Assembly: GCA_964396385.1 (NCBI GenBank)
Contig: CAYNFH010000194.1
Location: 1-12,294 of the forward strand
Length of the DNA: 12,294 nt
Direction of reading: 5' to 3'
Source of the DNA: CAYNFH01 sp964396385
Lineage (GTDB): Bacteria > Armatimonadota > Chthonomonadetes > Chthonomonadales > CAJBBX01
The translations under genes were made by a program, and so were the position numbers. The stretch's first letter is position 1. The number at the start of each line of letters is the position of its first letter. Under the pieces are notes generated by a model. The model was not told where the DNA came from. It saw only the letters and a list, made by a program, of their open reading frames with translations, and ran no database searches. This document shows, in pieces, positions 1 to 6,140 of this stretch.

Positions 1-1
1 C

Positions 2-1784
2 GCGGCGCTCCGCATCGCGGGGGGCATCTTCACCAAGATCGCCGACATCGGTTCTGACCTGATGAAGATCGTCTTCCGCATCAAGGAAGACGACGCGCGC
101 AATCCGGGCGTCATCGCCGACTGTACAGGAGACAATGCGGGCGATTCGGTGGGCCCGACGGCAGACGGTTTTGAAACGTACGGCGTTACCGGGGTGGCGC
201 TCATCGCGTTCATCCTGCTAGCCATCAAGGACGCGACCATCCAGATCCAGCTCCTGGTCTGGATCTTCGTGATGCGCATCGTGATGATCGTGACCAGCGC
301 GCTGGCCTATTTTGTGAACGAAGCCATTGCCAAAGCCCGCTACGGCAATGCGGACGATTTCAACTATGAACAGCCGCTCACGTCGCTGGTGTGGCTGACC
401 TCCGCCATCTCCATCGCGCTTACCTTCCTCTTTTCCTGGCTTCTCATTCCGAACCTGGGTGGGGACCCGACGCTCTGGTGGAAGCTCTCGCTCATCATTA
501 CCTGCGGCACCCTCGCGGGGGCAGTTATCCCAGAGCTGGTAAAGGTGTTCACCTCCACGGAATCCGGGCACGTGCGGGAGGTGGTCATCTCCTCGCGGGA
601 GGGCGGCTCTTCGCTGAACATCCTGTCCGGATTTGTGGCGGGCAACTACAGTTCGTACTGGATGGGCATCGTCCTCATCGTCCTGATGGGAATCGCCTGG
701 ATCGTGAGCACCTACGGTCTTGGTCCGCTCATGACGCTCAACACCTTTGATGCCTCGCCCGTCTTCGCGTTCGGCCTCGTGGCCTTCGGCTTTCTGGGCA
801 TGGGGCCGGTCACCATCGCCGTGGACTCGTACGGCCCGGTGACGGACAACGCGCAGTCGATCTACGAGCTGAGCGTGATCGAGCAGATCCCGAACATCGA
901 GCAGGAGCTCAAGCAGGAGTATGGCTTCGACGTCAACTTCGAGCGCGCCAAGCACAATCTGGAAGCGAACGACGGGGCCGGCAACACGTTCAAAGCGACC
1001 GCCAAGCCGGTTCTTATCGGCACCGCCGTGGTGGGGGCGACCACGATGATCTTCTCCATCATCGTGATGCTCACGCACGGCCTTCGTCCGGAGCTCATCC
1101 AGAACCTGTCCCTGCTGCATCCGCCGTTCCTGCTGGGGCTTATCGCGGGCGGCGCCATGATCTACTGGTTCACCGGCGCTTCCGCGCAGGCGGTGGTAAC
1201 CGGCGCCTACCGGGCGGTGGAGTTCATCAANNNNNNNNNNGGGGGTGGAGAAGGCGTCCATCGCGGACAGCAAGCGGGTGGTCCAGATCTGCACCATCTA
1301 CGCGCAGAAGGGGATGATCAACATCTTCTTCACGGTGTTCTGCGCGACGCTAGCCTTCGCGTGCGCCGAGTCGTTCTTCTTCATCGGCTACCTGGTGGCG
1401 ATTGCGCTCTTCGGGCTGTTCCAGGCGCTTTTCATGGCCAACGCCGGAGGCGCGTGGGACAATGCGAAGAAGATCGTGGAGGTGGAGCTGAAGGAGAAGG
1501 GAACGGACCTGCACGCCGCGACGGTGGTGGGAGACACCGTGGGCGACCCGTTCAAGGACACCTCCTCCGTGGCCATGAACCCGGTGATCAAGTTCACCAC
1601 GCTGTTCGGCCTCCTGGCGGTGGAGCTGGCGGAGACGCTCAGCGCGGATCAGCGGCACATCGCGGCGCTGGTGTTGTTCGCGATCGCGCTGTTCTTCGTC
1701 TACCGCTCCTTCTACGGCATGCGGATCGGCACGGGCGGCTACACCGCTCCAGCCACCGCCGCCTCCACGGCTCCCGTAGACTAG
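2..1784 (+). CDS. hppA: Membrane-bound ion-pumping pyrophosphatase, 5' partial, interrupted by an assembly gap
   Basis: This integral membrane enzyme couples hydrolysis of inorganic pyrophosphate to pumping of H+ or Na+ across the cytoplasmic membrane. The frame is open from base 2. The first visible residues are the substrate-site signature GGIFTKIADIGSDL, followed by EDDARNPGVIAD and GDNAGDSVG, whose acidic residues bind Mg-pyrophosphate. The C-terminal signature GDTVGDPFKDTS (about bases 1530-1570) and many hydrophobic helices are present. About 409 codons precede the N run and 180 follow it; the family has roughly 660-810 residues, so the N-terminal helices lie off the window. The cation-selectivity motif reads GNTFKATAK, with Lys (codon 992-994) where K+-dependent enzymes have Ala, which predicts K+ independence. 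After the gap the frame shifts by one, restored if the true missing length is a multiple of three (about 15). The gene ends with TAG. The ion pumped cannot be decided here. Confidence 0.95.
1231..1240. other. Assembly gap of 10 N inside hppA
   Basis: Ten unknown bases join two halves of one gene that are read in different frames (codon phase 1229-1231 before, 1242-1244 after). Family members have about five residues between the flanking YRAVEFIK and GVEKAS blocks. The true gap is therefore probably about 15 bases and the 10 N is a placeholder. This is not evidence of a biological frameshift. Confidence 0.95.
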
Positions 1785-1809
1785 CTAAAGGGCTGTAACC
1801 CACGAGTAT

Positions 1810-1841
1810 ACGCCCCGGGAGCCAATCGGTCCCCGGGGCGT
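1810..1841. terminator. Strong GC-rich hairpin terminator between convergent genes
   Basis: The arms acgccccggg (1810-1819) and cccggggcgt (1832-1841) are perfectly complementary over 10 bp. Inside them, gcc/ggt pair around an aatc loop after one mismatch. A pyrimidine-rich, T-containing tail (ttctgtctctc) follows on the plus strand, 25 bases after the hppA stop, as in a rho-independent terminator with a weak U tract. The minus-strand operon ends at 1870, about 30 bases from the hairpin, so it may serve both directions. Confidence 0.8.
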
Positions 1842-1869
1842 TCTGTCTCTCGCCCTTCATTTCCTCAGC

Positions 1870-2712
1870 TCAGTCGTCGGGAGCCGCGGAGCGCAGCAGC
1901 ACGTCTTCCGCATTGCTACCAGCTCCGGAGGCTACGCGCAGCAGGGATTCTACCTCTGCAGGTTGGTCGCTCGGTCGCAGCAGGAGGCGGCCGGCCTCCT
2001 GGCGCTGGGCTTCCTCACGCAACACAACCGCGCACTCCTCTCCGGCCTCCTGAATCCGCAGGTAGCGATCCCGCATCGTCTGAACACGATCGCGAAAGCT
2101 CTCGATGCTCTCAAAGGTACGGGATTCCATGAGCCAGGTCATGTCGAGCTTTCCCCCTGCACCCACGATCCTTCTGAGCATCGCTTCTATGGATGGCAGC
2201 GCCTGAACATCCCGGTTGACACGGAAGACGCGGAGCAGGGCGATGACCAGATCATGATTCCGCTCATCCGCGGTCCGCAGCACGCCATAGAGACGGTCCC
2301 ACTGTGCCTCAGTCAAGTACTCGCGACGGACTCGAGGCGGATCCGCCAGCAGCCGGACAAGCGCACTGTGAATCTGCTGCCGCTGTCCACTGTCCCAAAG
2401 GTGCAACAGTTCGACCAGTCGCCCGATGGCGCGGGGATCCCGGACTCCATCCAACTGTGCTCGGCCAAGAGACTGGACATGAACTCCAGCCGCTTGAATG
2501 CTAAGTCCGGCGACAAGCGCGAGCACAAACCCAACGGCCCAGTAGACCGTCCATTGCAGGGCAAACACAAACCCGAAGAAGCTGAAAACGTCTACAGCCG
2601 CACCGAGCGCCTGTAAATGGCTGCCGAGCAACACCTTGCGGACTCCCGCATCGAGCTGCTTCAGCGTGTCGCGATCATTACTGGGTTGAGCATCTCGTGA
2701 CGCTATTCGCAC
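1870..2712 (-). CDS. Membrane-anchored helical-repeat (HEAT-like) protein, paralogue of its upstream neighbour
   Basis: I do not recognise a named family. The 280-residue protein has a charged N-terminus, then two adjacent hydrophobic helices (about residues 34-52 and 55-75), then a cytoplasmic-looking alpha-helical region. The segments RDPRAIGRLVELL (91-103) and DVQALPSIEAMLRRI (168-182) resemble HEAT repeats. The C-terminus (about 240-276) carries three LLR-type motifs: LLLRP, SLLRV and VLLRS. It is a diverged copy of the gene before it (2703-3686), with the same order of helices, repeats and LLRP tail. The start is GTG at 2710-2712, overlapping the upstream stop by 10 bases, with a GGGGGCG ribosome-binding stretch about 10 bases upstream; this suggests coupled translation. 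Role unknown; a scaffold or protein-interaction role is a guess from the repeats. Confidence 0.75.
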   Translation of the reverse strand: MRIASRDAQPSNDRDTLKQLDAGVRKVLLGSHLQALGAAVDVFSFFGFVFALQWTVYWAVGFVLALVAGLSIQAAGVHVQSLGRAQLDGVRDPRAIGRLVELLHLWDSGQRQQIHSALVRLLADPPRVRREYLTEAQWDRLYGVLRTADERNHDLVIALLRVFRVNRDVQALPSIEAMLRRIVGAGGKLDMTWLMESRTFESIESFRDRVQTMRDRYLRIQEAGEECAVVLREEAQRQEAGRLLLRPSDQPAEVESLLRVASGAGSNAEDVLLRSAAPDD

Positions 2713-3686
2713 GGCCGTTCGCCCCCGTTCGCTTGGTTCTGAATGGTTGGTCGGACCAAGGCGGCGGCGTCCAGGGAAGGCGGTGGGGCGGGCTGGACGA
2801 GCGGCGCAGCGGCGGCGGTGGGGCGCAACAGCGTCCGGACCGGCGATTCCTGGGCCACGCGCTCCCGCAGTGTGGGCAGGCAGTCGCGCGCGGCCTGCTC
2901 AACGCGCGGCCAGTCCACGGCACGCCGGTACGTGCCGGACGCCCGCGCCATGACGCCGTTGTACAGGCGGCGGATGCCGCGCACGCCAGCATCCACCGGC
3001 CCGTGCGCCGCCTCGCCGCCGGCAATCCGCTCCACAACGGGCAGCGAGCGGGCGTCACCCACCTGCTCCAGCGCCTTAAGCACCGCCAACAGGTAGTCCG
3101 TGCCGTAGAGCGGCCCGATCTCGAAGTGCCGGTAGTGCTTCAGAACGTAGTAGAAGTGCGCGCGGTGGGAGTCCGTAATGAGTGCGGCGTCGGATGCCTG
3201 GAGCTGCGGTAGGAGGTGGGTGAGGAGAGTGACGGACTCCCGGAAGCCGACGCCACCCGGGGACCGCACAGACTCGATCAGAGGGCCTATCACCCGGCGG
3301 TCGTCCACGGTCATCAGGAGCGCCCTCCGGCGGGCATCCGCACGGCCGGACTCCTGAGCCCATGCCAACAGGCAAAGGCCCAGGAATCCCAGCAGCAGGA
3401 AGCAGCCGGTGGCGTTGCTGCCCAGAGAGCCGTTGCCGCGACCCCACAGTGCGGTGAGGACCGCGGCGACCGTCAGCGCGAGGGCCAGGAATCCAGCGCG
3501 GTGGCGACGGGTGCGCTGCGCCGCCTCCTCGCGCACGCCCGCGAGCAGCGGCTCCACGGCGAGACTGCCCGCCTCTTTCAGGAGGTGCTCCGCCTGGGCG
3601 CTCTCGTGGACGTTCCGGCTGTCCAGGCTGCGGACAGCCTGGTCAACTGCTTCCGGGTTTAGCCGGAGACTGGTGTGCGGTTCCAT
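2703..3686 (-). CDS. Membrane-anchored helical-repeat (HEAT-like) protein
   Basis: The 327-residue protein has an N-terminal helical region (about 10-60), two membrane helices (about 63-82 and 93-111) joined by a short Gly/Asn loop, and a C-terminal helical domain. That domain has HEAT-like segments DDRRVIGPLIESV (128-140) and GDARSLPVVERIAGG (210-224), then a Pro/Ala-rich tail containing TLLRP (285-289) and ALVRP (309-313). The start is ATG at 3684-3686, giving a 44-base overlap with the 3' end of the fucosidase gene. No good ribosome-binding site is visible, which fits coupled translation from the upstream gene. No enzyme motif is seen. It is homologous to the next gene downstream by architecture and scattered identities (D.R.IG.L.E; DA.SLP..E). 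Function is unknown. Confidence 0.75.
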   Translation of the reverse strand: MEPHTSLRLNPEAVDQAVRSLDSRNVHESAQAEHLLKEAGSLAVEPLLAGVREEAAQRTRRHRAGFLALALTVAAVLTALWGRGNGSLGSNATGCFLLLGFLGLCLLAWAQESGRADARRRALLMTVDDRRVIGPLIESVRSPGGVGFRESVTLLTHLLPQLQASDAALITDSHRAHFYYVLKHYRHFEIGPLYGTDYLLAVLKALEQVGDARSLPVVERIAGGEAAHGPVDAGVRGIRRLYNGVMARASGTYRRAVDWPRVEQAARDCLPTLRERVAQESPVRTLLRPTAAAAPLVQPAPPPSLDAAALVRPTIQNQANGGERPCE

Positions 3687-5091
3687 CGTAGTACAGCGCC
3701 AGGGAACGGATCTGGGGCCGCGCCAACGCGCGCATCAGCACGAGCCGCACGCGGGTCGCGTGGACCAGCGGGAAGCGGTCCAGCTTCTTGTGCCCTATGG
3801 TCGTCCCTTCGGTCACGGGCCGCCAGACCCCGTCCTGACACGCCTCCAGACGGTACCCCTGGACTCGCTGCCCCTCCGCAATCCACTCCTGCGTCATGGC
3901 GATGTTGAAGACCCTGTTCCTGCCGAGGTCCACTTCGATAAACGGCGCGGAGTCTCCCTCACGAGGAGACCAGAAAGAACTGGGCCGCCCGTCCACGGCG
4001 TGCCGGACCGGGGCGTGCCGCTCCTCGCTGCTGGCGTGGGCATGATGGCCGCGCGCCAGGTCATGCGCGAAGATCCGCTCCCGCGCCTCCTTGAACTCCT
4101 GGAGCCGCTGAACGTCCGGGTCGGCCAGCAGCCCCTCCCGGTTTGGCGGCACGTTCAGGAGCAGAACGCTGTTGTGGCCCACCGATCGGAAGTAGATGTC
4201 CAGGAGGTGGTCCAATGACTTGACCGTCCTGTCCTCCGCCGCGTGCCAGAACCAGCCCGGCCGGATGGAGACGTCGCACTCGGACGGCCACCATACGTCT
4301 CCCTTTACGGCTCCGTGGTACACCGGGTTCGCGGGCTGCACGCACCACTCCGTTTCGTGCGCGAATCCGTCCTCATTGCCCACCCACCGGATGTCCGGTC
4401 CCGAAACGGCGATGAGCGCTTCCGGCTGGTGCTTGCGGATAGTGGCGTAGAACGCCTGCCAGTCGTATACCTGCTTCTTGCCGTTCGGTCCCTCTCCGTT
4501 GGCGCCGTCGAACCACACCTCCGCCACGGGACCGTAGCCCGTGAGCAGCTCCTCAAGCTGGTGGACGAAGTGCCGGTTGTACGCCTCCGAGTCGCCATAG
4601 GTAGGCTCGTGGCGGTCCCAGGGCGAGAGGTAGAAGCCGAACTTCAGCCCGTAGTCGTGACAGGCCTGGGACACCTCCCGCACGACGTCGCCCTGGCCGT
4701 CGCGCCACTTGCTGTACTGTACGGAGTGGCGCGTGTACTTGCTCGGCCAGAGACAGAAGCCGTCGTGGTGCTTGGCCGTAAGGATCAGGTACTTGAAGCC
4801 CGCTTCCCTGGCAGCCCGAGCCCACTGCCCCGCGTCCAGCCGGACCGGGTTGAAGAGAGCCGGGTCCTCCGTGCCCTCGCCCCACTCACGGTTCGTGAAA
4901 GTGTTCATGCCGAAGTGGAGGAACATGGTGAGCTCCGCATCCTGCCATGCGAGCTGCTGTGGAGTGGGCCGCACCTGCGCGTCCGCCGCAGTAAGTCCTT
5001 GCGTCATCCCCATAGCCCGCGCTCCCAGCGTCCACGCAGCCGCCCCGGCCGCGTATTGCAGGAGCGATCGCCGCGATATCCGTGAGGTCAT
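3643..5091 (-). CDS. Tat-exported GH29 alpha-L-fucosidase with C-terminal F5/8 type C-like domain
   Basis: This is a retaining exo-glycosidase that removes terminal alpha-L-fucose from glycans. The 482-residue protein begins with a twin-arginine signal (SRRSLLQ, residues 6-12, then an Ala-rich hydrophobic stretch to about 28), so folded export is likely. The GH29 barrel spans about 45-340. It shows FLHFGMNTF (57-65), LTAKHHDGFCLWPSKYT (104-120), FGFYLSPWDRH (151-161) and EVWFDGANG, whose Asp195 is the nucleophile by family analogy. Glu240 in WVGNEDG, 45 residues later, matches the acid/base position of GH29 subfamily B enzymes, which favour alpha-1,3/1,4 fucosides. Residues about 345-470 (AVDGRPSSFWSP, FIEVDLG) form a discoidin/CBM32-like sugar-binding module. 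The ATG at 5089-5091 has GGAG 10 bases upstream. It heads an operon with two overlapping membrane-protein genes. Subfamily B specificity is inferred. Confidence 0.93.
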   Translation of the reverse strand: MTSRISRRSLLQYAAGAAAWTLGARAMGMTQGLTAADAQVRPTPQQLAWQDAELTMFLHFGMNTFTNREWGEGTEDPALFNPVRLDAGQWARAAREAGFKYLILTAKHHDGFCLWPSKYTRHSVQYSKWRDGQGDVVREVSQACHDYGLKFGFYLSPWDRHEPTYGDSEAYNRHFVHQLEELLTGYGPVAEVWFDGANGEGPNGKKQVYDWQAFYATIRKHQPEALIAVSGPDIRWVGNEDGFAHETEWCVQPANPVYHGAVKGDVWWPSECDVSIRPGWFWHAAEDRTVKSLDHLLDIYFRSVGHNSVLLLNVPPNREGLLADPDVQRLQEFKEARERIFAHDLARGHHAHASSEERHAPVRHAVDGRPSSFWSPREGDSAPFIEVDLGRNRVFNIAMTQEWIAEGQRVQGYRLEACQDGVWRPVTEGTTIGHKKLDRFPLVHATRVRLVLMRALARPQIRSLALYYDGTAHQSPAKPGSS

Positions 5092-5110
5092 TGCTTCCGT
5101 TCTCCATCAG

Positions 5111-5126
5111 GGGCGCAACCGCGCCC
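5111..5126 (-). promoter_or_regulatory. Hairpin in the predicted fucosidase mRNA leader
   Basis: The arms gggcgc (5111-5116) and gcgccc (5121-5126) form a perfect 6-bp stem with a 4-base loop. It lies about 20 bases before the fucosidase ATG and directly next to its ribosome-binding region. If transcription starts near the CATAAT box, this would be the very 5' end of the mRNA. A regulatory or mRNA-stabilising role is inference. Confidence 0.35.
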
Positions 5127-5162
5127 TTTCCGAATTATGACAGCCAGTGGCTATCTTCCACG

Positions 5163-5178
5163 CTCTGCGGACGCAGAG
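5163..5178. promoter_or_regulatory. Perfect inverted repeat, candidate operator
   Basis: CTCTGCG (5163-5169) and CGCAGAG (5172-5178) form a 7-bp perfect inverted repeat with a 2-base centre. It sits inside the divergent intergenic region, upstream of both genes, which is a natural place for a shared regulator site. Its bases also resemble the CAGAG-rich arms of the repeat at 6006-6143, so it may instead be a degenerate repeat remnant. Confidence 0.3.
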
Positions 5179-5281
5179 TACCGTGTGAATTGCGGTTAGC
5201 AGTTCTGCAGGTCCGTGGGCGGAAGGTGCGCGGCGCCAGGCCACGAATTGAGTGGCAAGCAGCGTTGAGGTTCCGGCCGGT

Positions 5282-5286
5282 GGGAG
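5282..5286 (+). promoter_or_regulatory. Ribosome-binding site deciding the PhyH start
   Basis: GGGAG ends 7 bases before ATG 5294. This spacing supports ATG 5294 over the longer GTG start at 5252 or the internal ATG at 5321. Confidence 0.7.
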
Positions 5287-5293
5287 AGTGGAG

Positions 5294-5998
5294 ATGCAGG
5301 CTCAGCGTGAATCGCAGAGGATGGACACAGCAGAGATCGTGCGGCAGTTTGACCGGGACGGGTTCGCGCTGATTCCCGGCGTGCTGAGCCAGGAGGAGGC
5401 ACAGGCGCTGCGGGAGGCGGCCGACGCCATCTTCGCCGATCCGGTCCAGAAGGAGAAGCACCGGCACGGGTTCGACTTCGTGATAGCGCGGCTGTACGAG
5501 GGACCGGCGATCTTCCAGGAGTTAGCTGCCCGCCCGTCCATCGCGGAGATCGTGACGGCAGTGCTCGGCAAGGATCCGGGGGTGGTGGGGCTGAACGTCA
5601 TCCGGAATCCGCCCTCCGTCTCCATCAGCCGCTGGCACGTGGACGACGTGCTGGAGTTTCCGCTTCCGCCGGATGTGCCGCGCCACGATGCTCGCGCCAG
5701 GATGCCGGTCCAGTGGCTCACGGTGCAGGTGGCGCTCTCGGACATCGACACGGAGGCACTCGGTCCCACACAGTGCGTCCCCGGCAGCCACGATTCCGGC
5801 CGCCACCCAAACCAGGAGGACCTCACCTTCGAAGGGCGCGGCCCGGTCTCCATCTACTGCAAGGCCGGCGATGCCTACCTCCAGAACCACCAGTGCTGGC
5901 ACCGGGGCGCGCCCAACACGTCAGACCGCACTCGCTACGTGCTCCAGCTCCAGTACGCCCAGCGCTGGGCGATCCGGCGGTTCAGCGGGATTGCGTGA
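5294..5998 (+). CDS. PhyH-family Fe(II)/2-oxoglutarate-dependent dioxygenase
   Basis: This 234-residue protein belongs to the phytanoyl-CoA dioxygenase superfamily, non-heme iron oxygenases that hydroxylate small molecules while decarboxylating 2-oxoglutarate. The opening FDRDGFALIPGVLSQEEA (19-36) is the typical family N-terminus. The facial triad is visible: His115 and Asp117 in RWHVDD, and distal His203 in QCWHRGAPN. Arg212 or Arg214 (SDRTRYVLQLQY) should bind the 2-oxoglutarate carboxylate. GPTQCVPGSH (157-166) matches the conserved GPL..VPGSH turn. All active-site residues are intact, so catalysis is expected. It has no signal peptide and is therefore cytoplasmic. It is transcribed divergently from the fucosidase and converges on the GH2 gene. 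Bacterial PhyH substrates are very diverse, and the one here cannot be deduced. Confidence 0.92.
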   Translation: MQAQRESQRMDTAEIVRQFDRDGFALIPGVLSQEEAQALREAADAIFADPVQKEKHRHGFDFVIARLYEGPAIFQELAARPSIAEIVTAVLGKDPGVVGLNVIRNPPSVSISRWHVDDVLEFPLPPDVPRHDARARMPVQWLTVQVALSDIDTEALGPTQCVPGSHDSGRHPNQEDLTFEGRGPVSIYCKAGDAYLQNHQCWHRGAPNTSDRTRYVLQLQYAQRWAIRRFSGIA

Positions 5999-6058
5999 GG
6001 GGGGATTCACCACAGAGTACGCGGAGAGCACAGAGAAACGCGGATGGGGGGATACGCG

Positions 6059-6092
6059 GATGAGGCGTGGCCCCAATCCGAGACGCCTCATC
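6059..6092. repeat. Nested inner hairpin of the inverted repeat
   Basis: gatgaggcgt (6059-6068) pairs perfectly with acgcctcatc (6083-6092) across a 14-base loop. This makes a second 10-bp stem inside the larger inverted repeat. Confidence 0.7.
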
Positions 6093-6108
6093 GCCTCATC
6101 GCCTCATC
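6085..6108. repeat. Three tandem copies of gcctcatc
   Basis: The octamer gcctcatc occurs three times without spacing (6085-6092, 6093-6100, 6101-6108). The first copy forms the right side of the inner hairpin, so copies 2 and 3 look like slippage expansion of that arm. Confidence 0.9.
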
Positions 6109-6140
6109 AGAATCTCTGCGTCCTCTGTGCGCTCTGTGGT

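Larger units (their letters stand above)
5092..5293. other. Divergent intergenic region between fucosidase and PhyH genes
   Basis: This 202-base segment holds no convincing gene and should carry both divergent promoters. On the minus strand a -10-like CATAAT (plus-strand 5134-5139) lies about 45 bases before the fucosidase start, with only a poor -35 match. It also holds two inverted repeats, listed separately. Confidence 0.6.

Noticed and set aside
218..1297. Long open frame antisense to hppA
   Set aside because: It is a shadow frame of the pyrophosphatase running through the N gap, rich in His/Arg/Gly with no domain, caused by high GC.
4243..5085. 280-codon plus-strand frame opposite the fucosidase
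   Set aside because: It is antisense to an unambiguous GH29 gene with intact catalytic residues; the product is low-complexity and has no ribosome-binding site.
5252..5293. Upstream GTG start for the PhyH gene
   Set aside because: The extra 14 residues have no family character, and the good GGGAG site points to ATG 5294.
6085..6108. CRISPR-like short repeats
   Set aside because: The units are 8 bases with no spacers, so this is a simple tandem repeat.
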